Below, one piece after another: positions 54,006 to 63,441 of a stretch of 64,000 nt of DNA. Every line of letters begins with the position of its first letter. Position 1 is the stretch's first letter. Source of the stretch: Sulfurimonas sp. Lineage in GTDB: Bacteria > Campylobacterota > Campylobacteria > Campylobacterales > Sulfurimonadaceae. The translations under genes and the position numbers were made by a program. The DNA lies in NCBI RefSeq assembly GCF_026988655.1, contig NZ_JALSKT010000085.1, positions 16,603 through 80,602 on the forward strand. The letters are read 5' to 3'. The notes under the pieces are model-generated. The model was not told the DNA's origin. It was given only the letters and a program-made list of their open reading frames with translations, and searched no databases.

Positions 54006-55392
54006 TCTTGCTCTGATTACTGCGTTTAGCTCGCTGTATGGAGAAGATTTTGAAGATTTTAAACGTGTACAAAACACTGCGTTTGCAAAATATAAAGATG
54101 CAAACGATAATGCTTTTGAAGCCTATTTAAAAAAACAGTGGCAGGAGTATAATGCTTTTGCATCAAAAGCTTTGTATAAAAAAGAAAAACCAAAAGTCAT
54201 TACTCCTGCGAGTCAAAGAGAGCCTTTAGCCGTAGGACCTGCCGTTCGCATTAATGTTGAAAAAGAGAAACAAGAGAGAGTTAAAGCAATGCCAAAGCTT
54301 GAAAAAAAAGCAGCTTTAGTTGTGCATTATTTTGGGACTAATCTGAGTTTCATTCAAAACACGCAGCTCTCTAAGGCTAAGTTTTATCCACCTAAGCAAA
54401 AAGGTGTCTTAAACTTTTTTAGTGTTATGGCAGCAAGTGATTATCAGCCAACTCTTTTAGAGATAAAAAAAATCTGTGATGACTTAAAGCTCAATGACTG
54501 GGGTTTGTATCTTCTCGTACAAAAACTCTCTCAAAAATATTTTAGCAATGATGATGATAAAAAACTCTATAGTTGGTTTATACTTAATAAACTAGGGTAT
54601 AACACAAAAGTAGGGCTAAAAGAGGGGCATATTGTCTTGTTGAGTCTGACAAAACAGCAGGTATATGCTACTCCAGGGTACAGACTTGCAGGTGAGAAGT
54701 TTTATAACTTTGATGCTAAACGCAGTGAAAGAAAAAGTATATATACCTATGAGCAAAATTATCCAAACGCAGTAAAAGCACTTGATTTTAGTTTACCTAC
54801 ATTGCCTCTCTTAGCAAAAGAGATGCAAGAAGAAAGTAAAACTTTTCGTATGGAAGGTAAAAACTATACGCTTTCTTATAGATACAACAAAAATCTTATA
54901 AATTTTATGAATACATATCCGCAAGTAGATTATCAAGTTTATTTTGATGCACCTTTAGAAGAAGATACTTATAGAGATATAGCACTTGGTATGAAGCCAT
55001 ATTTGGATGGGAAAAAAGCAAATATTGCACTGAATTTTGTTCTTCGTTTCGTTCAAAGTGGATTTGAGTATGAACGTGATAAAGAACAGTTTGGTAAAGA
55101 AAAAGTCATGTTTGCACAAGAAACACTCTTTTATACAAAGTCTGATTGTGAGGATAGAGCTGTTTTATATGCTAAGCTTGTAAAAAAGCTTTTTGGCATA
55201 GGTGTCGTTGGAGTGAAATATCCAAATCATATGGCAACAGCTTTATATATTCCGCTTCAAGGTGATAGTGTGAAGTTAAATGGAAGAAGATTTGTAGTCG
55301 CTGACCCCACATTTATCAATGCAAATGTGGGAGAGAGTATGCCTAAGTATAAGTCTATCATACCTGAGAGTTTTATAGTTGTAAAGAACTAG
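53950..55392 (+). CDS. Exported transglutaminase-like protein, function unknown
   Basis: 480 residues. Start GTG 53950 lies inside flgH; no better start precedes the hydrophobic signal (LYRLFGLSSLALITAFSSLYG). The N-terminal half is Lys-rich and unrecognised. The C-terminal part has a transglutaminase-like triad: Cys in FYTKSDCEDRAVLYA near 400, His in KYPNHMATALY near 432 and Asp in VVADPTFINA near 458. Such domains are often cysteine peptidases or cross-linkers in the envelope. The 56-base overlap ties its expression to flgH, so a role in flagellar or wall remodelling is possible. Octamers at 54020, 54077, 54718 and 54765, four in 1.4 kb. Confidence 0.72.
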   Translation: MQQNKDGERKLYRLFGLSSLALITAFSSLYGEDFEDFKRVQNTAFAKYKDANDNAFEAYLKKQWQEYNAFASKALYKKEKPKVITPASQREPLAVGPAVRINVEKEKQERVKAMPKLEKKAALVVHYFGTNLSFIQNTQLSKAKFYPPKQKGVLNFFSVMAASDYQPTLLEIKKICDDLKLNDWGLYLLVQKLSQKYFSNDDDKKLYSWFILNKLGYNTKVGLKEGHIVLLSLTKQQVYATPGYRLAGEKFYNFDAKRSERKSIYTYEQNYPNAVKALDFSLPTLPLLAKEMQEESKTFRMEGKNYTLSYRYNKNLINFMNTYPQVDYQVYFDAPLEEDTYRDIALGMKPYLDGKKANIALNFVLRFVQSGFEYERDKEQFGKEKVMFAQETLFYTKSDCEDRAVLYAKLVKKLFGIGVVGVKYPNHMATALYIPLQGDSVKLNGRRFVVADPTFINANVGESMPKYKSIIPESFIVVKN

Positions 55393-55393
55393 C

Positions 55394-56932
55394 TTAGTAG
55401 TCTATAGCGACCTTGTATGTTGGATCATCTTCTGAGTAAGTACAGTGTGGTCCAGCTTTTTTAAGTATCTTTTTACAATCTTGGCTGAGATGACGAAGGA
55501 GAAGGTTTTTCCCTGAGTCTTCGTATTTTTTGACCATGGCATCAATGGCTTCAACACCTGAAAAATCCATAACTCTAGCCTTTTTAAAATCAATAACAAC
55601 CTTTGGAGGATCTTGTAAAACATCAAAGTTGTCTGAGAATGTTGTCGCACTTCCAAAAAAGAGTGGACCCTCAAGCTCATACACTTTTGTGCCATCTTCT
55701 TCAGTGTATGTTTTTGTCCAGATACGTGCATGCTTCCAAGCAAATACAAGAGCAGAGATAATAACACCAGCAATAACAGCTACAGCTAAATCTTCCACAA
55801 CAGTTATAATGGTGACAACAACCATAACAAAAACATCAGCACGAGGCATATGTTTGAGATGAGAGAAACTTGACCACTCAAAGGTTCCAATACTCACCAT
55901 AAACATAATCCCGACTAAAACACCAACAGGAATTGCATTGAGTACATCTGTCATAGAGACGACGAGGATGATAAGCCCAACTGCTGCTGTAAATGATGAA
56001 AGACGTCCAAGACCACCTGAAGTATAGTTGATGATAGATTGACCAATCATCGCACAACCTGCCATTCCACCAAAAAATCCTGATGCGATATTTCCACATC
56101 CTAAGGCAATACACTCTTGGTTTCCACTTCCTCTTACTCCACTCATCTCATCTAAAACAGCAAGGGTAAGAAGGGATTCTATGAGTCCAACAAGTGCCAT
56201 GATTATGGCATAAGGTAAAACCATCATAATAGCATCAAGACTAAAAAGTGTATCAGGGATAATAAGATGAGGCAGTTGTCCTTTAAATTCTGACAAATCA
56301 GCTAACTCTCCAACAGTAAGCGTGTTAATACTTGTAAGGTAAACGACAAGTGTTAAGAGCACGATAGCTACAAGTCCTGATGGCACTGCTTTCGTGTATT
56401 TTGGTAAAAAGTACATAATGAGCATGGTAATAACTACAATGATATACATACTCATCCCTTGACCATCAAAAAATTTAAACTGTGCCATAGCAATGACAAT
56501 TGCAAGCCCATTGACAAAACCATAAAGCGCAGGTTGGGGAACAAGACGGATAAATTTACCAAATTTTAAAACGCCTACTGCCACTTGAATAGCACCCGCT
56601 ATGATAGTAGCAAGTAAAATATAGTTGAGCATATGGATATAAAGCTCATCTCCACTCATACCAAGTGCGCTAAGTTTTGCATTTGCCTCAAGAACAAGTC
56701 CAACGATGACAACAGCCACACTTCCCGTTGCCCCACTAATCATACCCGGTTTACCACCGATGATAGCAGTGATAAGCCCTAGTATAAACGCAGTATAAAG
56801 CCCAACAATTGGACTAACCCCTGCGATAAAACTAAAAGCGATAGCTTCAGGAACCAGTGCAACTGCAACGACAAGACCAGAGAGTATATCGTTTTTAATG
56901 TTTGGAGATGTATACTTTTTTATATCAAACAA
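55394..56932 (-). CDS. SulP family anion transporter with STAS domain
   Basis: 512 residues. About 10-14 membrane segments cover 20-400, beginning DILSGLVVAVALVPEAIAFS, the SulP entry motif. A cytoplasmic STAS domain occupies about 425-512 (PPKVVIDFKKARVMDFSG). Substrates in the family are sulfate, bicarbonate or dicarboxylates; bicarbonate import would suit an autotroph but the sequence does not decide. Convergent with the transglutaminase-like gene, one base between stops. Octamer at 56786. Confidence 0.9.
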   Translation of the reverse strand: MFDIKKYTSPNIKNDILSGLVVAVALVPEAIAFSFIAGVSPIVGLYTAFILGLITAIIGGKPGMISGATGSVAVVIVGLVLEANAKLSALGMSGDELYIHMLNYILLATIIAGAIQVAVGVLKFGKFIRLVPQPALYGFVNGLAIVIAMAQFKFFDGQGMSMYIIVVITMLIMYFLPKYTKAVPSGLVAIVLLTLVVYLTSINTLTVGELADLSEFKGQLPHLIIPDTLFSLDAIMMVLPYAIIMALVGLIESLLTLAVLDEMSGVRGSGNQECIALGCGNIASGFFGGMAGCAMIGQSIINYTSGGLGRLSSFTAAVGLIILVVSMTDVLNAIPVGVLVGIMFMVSIGTFEWSSFSHLKHMPRADVFVMVVVTIITVVEDLAVAVIAGVIISALVFAWKHARIWTKTYTEEDGTKVYELEGPLFFGSATTFSDNFDVLQDPPKVVIDFKKARVMDFSGVEAIDAMVKKYEDSGKNLLLRHLSQDCKKILKKAGPHCTYSEDDPTYKVAIDY

Positions 56933-56933
56933 A

Positions 56934-59561
56934 TCATGCCTTTAGTGAGCTGAGTTGCTCTAAAACTTTTTCGCGTTTTGTTTGTGCATCTGCTAAGAGC
57001 GTTCTGTTTTTTTCTAAAACTTCTTCAGGTGCATTGGCTACAAAACGTTCATTACCTAGCATACCGTTGAGTTTTCCTATCTCTTTTTGTAACTTTTCAT
57101 CTTGTTTTGTGAGTTTGTTGATGATAGGTGTTAAATCTATAGAGTCAGTAGGGATGAATGTCTCACATTTATCAGCAATATCACTTACTGCGTTTGGAAT
57201 TTTTTCTTCACTAAATATTACTTCTTCAACCTTTGCAAGTCTTGCAATGAAAGGTAACATCATTGCTTTATCTTTATCACTGAGCCCGTCGATTTTTACA
57301 TAAGCTTTAGCTATTTTTTGGTTTGCTAAATCTACCAATACTTTTGCACGACGAATGGAAACAATAGCGTCCATAATTATCTCAAATTTCGCTTCTTCTT
57401 TACGTTGCTTAACCTTATGTGGAAACTTTTTAATCATAATAGAGTCTGAATCTTCAAGCGTTGTTCCGCTAAGCTCATGATATAGATGCTCCGTAATAAA
57501 TGGCATAAATGGATGTAGGAGTTTCATCGCTTCTTTGAAGATAGCTCCGAGTTCTACTATTGAACTTTTGTCTGCTTTACTAAGTTCAATTCCCCAGTCA
57601 CAAAATTCATTCCATAAAAATCTATACATAACAAGCGCTGCATCATTAAATTTGTATTCATCCAGATTTGCACGTACTTCTTTTGTTGCAAAATTAAGGC
57701 GACTCATCATATAACGACCCAGGTCTGTTTCAACACAAAAACCACTCAAATCAGGAAATGTTTCTACATTCATTTGTAGATATTTTGAAGCGTTGTAGAG
57801 TTTGTTTGTAAAGTTACGGTTGAGTTCAAGTTTGTCTTGACTCATACGAATATCACGACCCTGTGCAGCAGAGATTGCGAGTGTGAAACGCAGTATATCC
57901 GCGCTATATTGGTTGACCATATCAAGAGGGTCTATAACGTTTCCTTTTGATTTAGACATTTTTTGACCGTGTTCATCACGAACAAGGGCATGAAGATAGA
58001 TGTGATTGAATGGAAGTTCTCCATTGAAATGTTCTCCCATCATCATCATTCGAGCGACCCAAAAGAAAAGTATGTCAAAGCCTGTAATAAGAAGGGTATT
58101 TGGATAGAAATCTTTCATGTCATTTGATTCAAAAAGTTTGTCCATTTCAGTGTCGCCATGACCCCAACCTAAAGTTGAAAAAGGCCATAAAGCAGAACTA
58201 AACCATGTGTCAAGAACATCAGGATCTTGTGTTAGATTTTTTGATGTACATTTTGGACAAGATTCAGGATGCTCTTCTTGAGAAGCAAATTCATGCCCAC
58301 AATCATCACAGTAAAAGACAGGTATTTGATGTCCCCACCAAAGCTGACGTGAAATACACCAGTCGCGAAGCTCTCCCATCCAAGAGTTGTAAGAGTTTAT
58401 CCAGTGTGGTGGAAAAAACTTTGCTTCACCTGCGTTTGTTTTTTCTATAGATTTATCAGCCACTTCTTTACGAACAAACCATTGTTTTGAGATATAAGGC
58501 TCAACGATGTTTTTACATCTATAGCAATGTCCCACTTGATGTTTATGGTCTTCAATCTTGACTATATAGCCTTCTTCTTGCAATCTTTGTACGATAGGCT
58601 CTCTAGCTTCAAGACGTTCCATGCCTTTAAACTCTCCAGCATAGTCGTTTAAGATCCCTTTTTCATCAAACACTGTAATGAAATCTAAGTCATGGCGTTT
58701 TCCCACTTCGTAGTCATTTTGATCATGTGCCGGAGTTACTTTTACAACACCTGTTCCAAAATCCATATCAACATAAGAATCAGCAATGATTTTTATCTTT
58801 TTATCTAAAAGTGGAAGAAGAACTTCTTTACCTATGATATCTTTGTAACGCGCATCATCAGGATGAACCATAACAGCAGTATCTCCGAAATATGTCTCTG
58901 GTCTAGTCGTAGCGACTTCAACGCTTCCACTTCCATCTGCAAAATGGTAAAGCATATGGTAAAACTTACCATCTTCTTCTTCGTGTTCTACTTCGATATC
59001 TGAGAGTGCACCATCATGTGTACACCAGTTGACCATGTAGTTTCCACGAATGATAAGACCTTCATTATAAAGATGAACAAAAGCCTCTTTTACAGACTTT
59101 TGTAGTCCTTCATCCATAGTAAAGCGTTCTCTCTCCCATGCTGGACTCACACCGATGTGGCGTAACTGTTGTGTCATAATCCCAGCAGATTCTTCCTTCC
59201 AAGCCCAAACTTTTTCTAAAAAAGCTTCTCTGCCTATCTCTTCTTTTGTTATGCCTTGTTCTAGGAGTTGTTTCTCTACTACATTTTGTGTAGCGATTCC
59301 CGCATGATCAGTTCCAGGTTGCCAAAGTGTTTTGTATCCATCCATACGTTTGTAACGAGTGATGATATCTTGGAGTGTAAATGTAAGTGCATGACCGATA
59401 TGCAAACGACCGGTAACATTTGGTGGTGGCATCATGATAGAGAAATTTTTTCCCTCTTCTTGAATGACTTTGTTCCCGTCTATTTCAAAGTACTTTCTAT
59501 CTTCCCAGATTTTATAGTATTTGTTCTCAGTTTCTTGTGGATTGTATTTGTTTTCTGACAT
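56934..59561 (-). CDS. valS: Valyl-tRNA synthetase
   Basis: 875 residues, class I synthetase. HIGH motif in PPPNVTGRLHIGHALTF near residue 43, editing domain with TTRPETYFGDTAVMVHP near 215, KMSKS in GQKMSKSKGNVIDP near 520, and a C-terminal coiled-coil (about 810-875). A zinc-ribbon-like pair of CxxC motifs near 400-430 (YCDDCG, SCPKC) is also present. It ends one base after the sulP start region, so the two may be co-transcribed. Octamers at 57188, 57886 and 58430. Confidence 0.96.
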   Translation of the reverse strand: MSENKYNPQETENKYYKIWEDRKYFEIDGNKVIQEEGKNFSIMMPPPNVTGRLHIGHALTFTLQDIITRYKRMDGYKTLWQPGTDHAGIATQNVVEKQLLEQGITKEEIGREAFLEKVWAWKEESAGIMTQQLRHIGVSPAWERERFTMDEGLQKSVKEAFVHLYNEGLIIRGNYMVNWCTHDGALSDIEVEHEEEDGKFYHMLYHFADGSGSVEVATTRPETYFGDTAVMVHPDDARYKDIIGKEVLLPLLDKKIKIIADSYVDMDFGTGVVKVTPAHDQNDYEVGKRHDLDFITVFDEKGILNDYAGEFKGMERLEAREPIVQRLQEEGYIVKIEDHKHQVGHCYRCKNIVEPYISKQWFVRKEVADKSIEKTNAGEAKFFPPHWINSYNSWMGELRDWCISRQLWWGHQIPVFYCDDCGHEFASQEEHPESCPKCTSKNLTQDPDVLDTWFSSALWPFSTLGWGHGDTEMDKLFESNDMKDFYPNTLLITGFDILFFWVARMMMMGEHFNGELPFNHIYLHALVRDEHGQKMSKSKGNVIDPLDMVNQYSADILRFTLAISAAQGRDIRMSQDKLELNRNFTNKLYNASKYLQMNVETFPDLSGFCVETDLGRYMMSRLNFATKEVRANLDEYKFNDAALVMYRFLWNEFCDWGIELSKADKSSIVELGAIFKEAMKLLHPFMPFITEHLYHELSGTTLEDSDSIMIKKFPHKVKQRKEEAKFEIIMDAIVSIRRAKVLVDLANQKIAKAYVKIDGLSDKDKAMMLPFIARLAKVEEVIFSEEKIPNAVSDIADKCETFIPTDSIDLTPIINKLTKQDEKLQKEIGKLNGMLGNERFVANAPEEVLEKNRTLLADAQTKREKVLEQLSSLKA

Positions 59562-59597
59562 ATATCGCGCCTTAATTTATCTGTTTAAAATTGCGCG

Positions 59598-59603
59598 ATT
59601 ATA
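59598..59603 (-). promoter_or_regulatory. -10 box of valS
   Basis: TATAAT on the minus strand 36 bases upstream of the valS ATG, flanked by GCGC blocks that could pair in the leader RNA. Confidence 0.45.
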
Positions 59604-59652
59604 TCTAAAAAGAGGTGTGTCTTGGCTTAACTATGGAGTGCGAATGTTGATT

Positions 59653-60477
59653 TTAAATTTCTATCCCAGTAACTCTTTTTTTAATTTCAATTTTATCTTG
59701 GTACATATCTTTATCTGCTGTCTCAATTGTTTCTGTCAGAATATGGTCAGTCTTAAAACTTGTAAGACCAATGGAAAAACTGACTCTAAAAGTAGAATTA
59801 TGTGCTTTTAGTTTTGATTTGAGTATGTTTTCTCTTATGGTATTTAAAATTTCGCGTGCATCTTGTTCGCTTGTAAATTTATCAAACATTATGATAAACT
59901 CATCACCACCATAACGGATGACTGGTTCTTTTGATTTTTTAAGCGCATTTGTAATAAAAATTAAAACCTTATCTCCTGTGATATGCCCAAGAGTGTCATT
60001 TATTTGTTTAAAATAATTGAGATCAATAATCGCTAAGACACCATCACATTTGAACTTTTTCTCATCACTTTGTAGATAATGATGATGTAACCATCTTCTG
60101 TTGAATGCTTTGGTCAGTTCATCACTATATATGGAAGCTTTTAAATGTTCTATCTCTTGACGCAATGCTTGCGTTTCTTTTAGCACTTCATTTAAAACTG
60201 TGTCGTCTTTTGATTGAATGGCATGTATCGCTTTTTTTGTGCTACTATCTAGCGTATTAATATTTTTGGATGTCGTGTCTTGTAAGGTAATGAAGTTTGA
60301 GCACTCTTTTTGGAGTAAATTCGAAGCTAATTCTTCCTCATCTTTTAAATCTGTATTGTGTTCTTGAGCGTATTTTTTGAATATTGAAGCATAGATACTC
60401 GGTGTAACTATTGAAAGTGCATCTATAGATGATTTTGCTTCATTTGAAATAATGTGTAGTGTTTGTTCTTTGTTCAT
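59653..60477 (-). CDS. Diguanylate cyclase (GGDEF), cytoplasmic
   Basis: 274 residues from ATG 60477 with AAAGG upstream; the frame opens at 60504. The N-terminal 110 residues are helical with no membrane helix and no recognised sensor. The GGDEF domain (about 118-270) has SDELTKAFNRRWL, the LNYFKQINDTLGHITGD element and an intact active site RYGGDEFI. No EAL domain. It makes c-di-GMP and could act together with the nearby PAS-GGDEF-EAL gene. No octamer copy. Confidence 0.9.
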   Translation of the reverse strand: MNKEQTLHIISNEAKSSIDALSIVTPSIYASIFKKYAQEHNTDLKDEEELASNLLQKECSNFITLQDTTSKNINTLDSSTKKAIHAIQSKDDTVLNEVLKETQALRQEIEHLKASIYSDELTKAFNRRWLHHHYLQSDEKKFKCDGVLAIIDLNYFKQINDTLGHITGDKVLIFITNALKKSKEPVIRYGGDEFIIMFDKFTSEQDAREILNTIRENILKSKLKAHNSTFRVSFSIGLTSFKTDHILTETIETADKDMYQDKIEIKKRVTGIEI

Positions 60478-60583
60478 TTTGTGACCTTTGTGTAATTTTA
60501 GCACAAAATTATAAAAAATATTAGAATATTTTATCTAATGTGCAACTTATTTTTAATGTGTAACCAAGTATAATCACACTCTC

Positions 60584-60848
60584 AAGTACCTCTCCATAAA
60601 TAACCCCAACTTCAGCAAAGAGCAAATAGCTCTAGTGCTAGGCAGATTTCTGCAGGACTAACTGGTTAATCCAAAGGAATCTAACGACGCAATAGGGCTA
60701 TTTGCTCTTTGCCCGAAGGGAAGTTTAAAAAGAGGGCTACTACTTCGTTGAAAATCCTTTAAGCTACTAGTAGCTCATGCGGAATTTCGCCTTGTATTAG
60801 CCCTCTTTTTAAGCTTCTGAAATTGGGGTTATTTATGGAGAGGTACTT
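60584..60848. repeat. 265-bp cloverleaf-forming palindromic element
   Basis: The outer arms 60584-60615 and 60817-60848 pair over 32 bases with one mismatch. Inside, with no unpaired base at the junctions, come arm 2 (60616-60630 with 60697-60711, 15 perfect), a mini-hairpin CCCGAAGGG (60712-60720) and arm 4 (60721-60739 with 60798-60816, 19 bases, one mismatch). Arm 4's loop contains a 12-base palindrome GCTACTAGTAGC (60763-60774), and arm 2's loop a small hairpin (60642-60653). There is no ORF. It lies between divergent genes; the helicase's ribosome-binding site begins nine bases after its end. It looks like a non-autonomous mobile element or structured RNA. Confidence 0.85.
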
Positions 60849-60869
60849 AAAAAATTGGAGGGGTTGTCG

Positions 60870-62951
60870 ATGCCATTATCACGTTTAAACGAAGAACAGT
60901 ATGCCGCTGCAACTGCAAAGGCCAATAAAAATCTCATCATTGCCTCAGCTGGAACAGGTAAAACTTCAACTATCGTAGGACGCATTGGATATCTCCTCAA
61001 TGATGGTGTAAAACCAGAAGAGATCCTACTTTTGACTTTTACCAACAAAGCTGCAGCTGAGATGGTTGCTCGTGTGGCAGAGTATTTTGGGGCGGGTGTT
61101 GCAAAAAAAATAGATGCAGGCACTTTTCATGCAGTGAGTTACCGTTGGCTGAAAAAACGCGATAAAAGAGTTGTTCTTAAACAACAGCGTGAACTTAAAA
61201 CACTTTTTCGTTCTGTATTTGAGAAGCGTTCATTTATGCAAATAGATGCAGAAGTGCAGCCTTATGGCGGTAACCATTTATATGATTTATACTCTTTTTA
61301 TCAAAATACTGAACTTGAAAACAATTTTGAAGATTGGCTTATAGAAAATTATCCTGAACATGAGCTTTTTGCAATGATTTATGCTGATGTAGTGGATGAG
61401 TTTGAGGCACTTAAAAAAGAATATGGCTTTTTAAACTTTAATGATTTGCTTTTAAACTTTCGTGAAATGTGTAAAAATGACAACTTGGGTTATAAAGAAG
61501 TCCTTGTAGATGAGTATCAAGATACCAATGCGCTTCAAGGAACGCTCATAGATGCGATGAAGCCACCTTCGCTGTTTTGTGTTGGGGATTATGACCAAAG
61601 TATTTATGCTTTTAATGGTGCAGATATCAGTATAATTGGTTCATTTACGAAAAAATATCCTGATGCAATTGTGCATACACTGACTAAAAACTACCGCTCT
61701 TCTGTACCTATTCTTTCACTAGCAAGTAAAGTTATAGAGCACAATGAACGTATCTACCCGAAGAAACTTGAAGTGACACGTGTTTATGATGCACAGCCTC
61801 CAAAACTGCTTGCTTTTGATGAGCTGTTTGATCAGTACCACGCAATGGCAGCCATGATACGCGACTCTCAAACACCAAGAGAAGAGATAGCGGTCATCTT
61901 TCGTAACAACTCTTCAGCTGATGGGATTGAAGTGGGACTTCGTGAGCTTGATATTCCCTGTAAGCGTAAAGGTGGTACGAGTTTTTTTGATGCACGTGAG
62001 GTGAAGGCTGTTCTTGATTTGTATACTTTACTTGTTAATGAAGCGGATATGATGGCTTTTATTCATCTTTTTGAATTTGCACGCGGTATTGGCTCGGCAA
62101 TGGCAAAAGAGATTTATATCGCATTGAAAGTTTTAGGGCAGGGGAGTATGTTTTATGGACTGTATGCGCCTGACGAATCGATGAAAAATCCTTTTGAAAA
62201 ACGTAAACTCAACCATCAGCTTGGGCTTTTTGATGACTTTTTAGAGCTTGGTGCAGTTGGCAAATATGCAAAGCTTGGATTTGAAAATAAGTTTATGAAA
62301 AACCCTGTTTTAAAACATCCTAAACTGACAAAAGAGAGTGCGACGTTTTTACATAACTTTTATCTTCTCTTTCGGGATTTAAAAGGGATAAAACAGCCCA
62401 AAACAATAGTGAAAAAGATAGCAAATTCAGAACTTTACAAATACATCTCAGATGTATTGGCGACCAAAAGAGCGACACTCAAAGATGGCTCGATAGATGA
62501 AAAACAAAAGACAGAAGCCTTGACGCGTATAACAAGAAAAGTAGTACTCCTTGAAGAGCTTTCTAAACCATATGCTGAACATGATAGGTTTCTAAACGCA
62601 ATGATTTTAGGCTCTTCTGACTTGACACAAGGAGAGGGTGTAAACCTTTTAAGTGTGCATGCAAGTAAAGGCTTAGAGTACAAAGAAGTCTATGTGATTG
62701 ATTTGATGGATGGACGGTTTCCAAATCGTAAGCTTATGCAAAGAGCTGGAAGTCTCGATGAAGAGCGACGACTCTTTTATGTCGCTGTGACAAGAGCAAA
62801 AGATATCTTGTATCTAAGTTTTGCAAAATATGACAAAATCAAAAAACAAAACTTTATGCCAAGTCAGTTTTTATACGAAGCTGGGCTTGTTCCTAAAGAT
62901 GAAGCTTATCGCGCTATGGTTATGAAAGAGGCGGATAAAGAGGAAGAGTGA
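60870..62951 (+). CDS. UvrD/PcrA/Rep-type ATP-dependent DNA helicase
   Basis: 693 residues. An open TTG lies at 60855, but ATG 60870 with GGAGGGG (60857-60863) seven bases upstream decides the start. Superfamily 1A motifs are complete: Q motif LNEEQYAAA, Walker A IASAGTGKTS, motif II VDEYQDTN, motif III GDYDQSIYAFNGAD, motif V LLSVHASKGLEYKEV and VI VAVTRAKD. It translocates 3'-5' on single-stranded DNA and serves repair or replication restart. UvrD, Rep and PcrA cannot be separated here. Confidence 0.9.
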   Translation: MPLSRLNEEQYAAATAKANKNLIIASAGTGKTSTIVGRIGYLLNDGVKPEEILLLTFTNKAAAEMVARVAEYFGAGVAKKIDAGTFHAVSYRWLKKRDKRVVLKQQRELKTLFRSVFEKRSFMQIDAEVQPYGGNHLYDLYSFYQNTELENNFEDWLIENYPEHELFAMIYADVVDEFEALKKEYGFLNFNDLLLNFREMCKNDNLGYKEVLVDEYQDTNALQGTLIDAMKPPSLFCVGDYDQSIYAFNGADISIIGSFTKKYPDAIVHTLTKNYRSSVPILSLASKVIEHNERIYPKKLEVTRVYDAQPPKLLAFDELFDQYHAMAAMIRDSQTPREEIAVIFRNNSSADGIEVGLRELDIPCKRKGGTSFFDAREVKAVLDLYTLLVNEADMMAFIHLFEFARGIGSAMAKEIYIALKVLGQGSMFYGLYAPDESMKNPFEKRKLNHQLGLFDDFLELGAVGKYAKLGFENKFMKNPVLKHPKLTKESATFLHNFYLLFRDLKGIKQPKTIVKKIANSELYKYISDVLATKRATLKDGSIDEKQKTEALTRITRKVVLLEELSKPYAEHDRFLNAMILGSSDLTQGEGVNLLSVHASKGLEYKEVYVIDLMDGRFPNRKLMQRAGSLDEERRLFYVAVTRAKDILYLSFAKYDKIKKQNFMPSQFLYEAGLVPKDEAYRAMVMKEADKEEE

Positions 62952-63069
62952 GTTTTAAAACTCAAACATAGTAACAAGAATGTTGGAAATTTCTTTTGAT
63001 GTCATCGGTACAACAATGACTGTTTTAAGCACATTCATTTGTATTAGGGTCAGGTGATGAATATCCACG

Positions 63070-63441
63070 TTATCCCAATTTCTTAACAACCTTAGATATA
63101 GTTGATGTTGATACACCCAAATATTTGGCTATACTCGCTTGAGTATAGCCATCTTTTAGTGCATTTGTAATAGCTATATTTCTCTCTGCTTTGTTGTTGC
63201 GTGCATTAAAATGCTGCTCTAAACTTTTTTGCTTATGTAACTTTAACTCATACTCTTCAATCTCTATTTTTCTTGTTTGCTCTTCTTTTAATTTTTGAAG
63301 TTCATCATCATTTAGCTGAAGTTGTAAATGCTCTAAAATTCCATCTTCTTTTAGTAGTTCTATGAGTTGTGAATGTTTTGCACACTCGATTACAGTTAGA
63401 TTGTTTTGCAGTAGAGTAGCGAGTAAAGTATGAGTTGTTCT
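63070..63441 (-). pseudogene. C-terminal remnant of a RAYT-like (Y1, REP-associated) transposase
   Basis: An open minus frame of about 123 residues has no start and no catalytic HUH/Tyr part. It ends in a helix-turn-helix tail (GYTQASIAKYLGVS, then STISKVVKKLG) of the kind found at the C-terminus of REP-associated tyrosine transposases in Campylobacterota; a long Lys/Glu helix precedes it. Its upstream end runs into the IS5-type fragment in another frame near 63430-63440. Family assignment rests on the tail only. Confidence 0.5.

Larger units (their letters stand above)
3051..58437. repeat. Dispersed over-represented octamer AAACGCAG/CTGCGTTT (about 39 copies)
   Basis: Plus-orientation starts: 3051, 3258, 4019, 4034, 4392, 4651, 4800, 4946, 5222, 6659, 14618, 20165, 20945, 21761, 34010, 34562, 46044, 53122, 54718, 54765, 56786, 57886. 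Reverse-orientation starts: 7362, 7716, 10894, 12504, 13989, 16378, 17129, 19901, 21743, 39456, 40055, 44197, 46169, 54020, 54077, 57188, 58430. The flanks are nearly always pyrimidines (Y-AAACGCAG-Y, often followed by A). All copies are in genes and all three sense frames are used (N-A, K-R, Q-T-Q). About 1.3 copies are expected from base composition alone. Confidence 0.9.

Noticed and set aside
3051..58437. Octamer AAACGCAG as a codon-usage effect
   Set aside because: It occurs in all reading frames and antisense to genes, with constrained flanks, so a preferred dipeptide or codon pair cannot account for it.
62952..63069. Gene or terminator after the helicase
   Set aside because: Only a loopless palindrome (GAGTTTTAAAACTC) is present; it has no U-run and no ORF is found.
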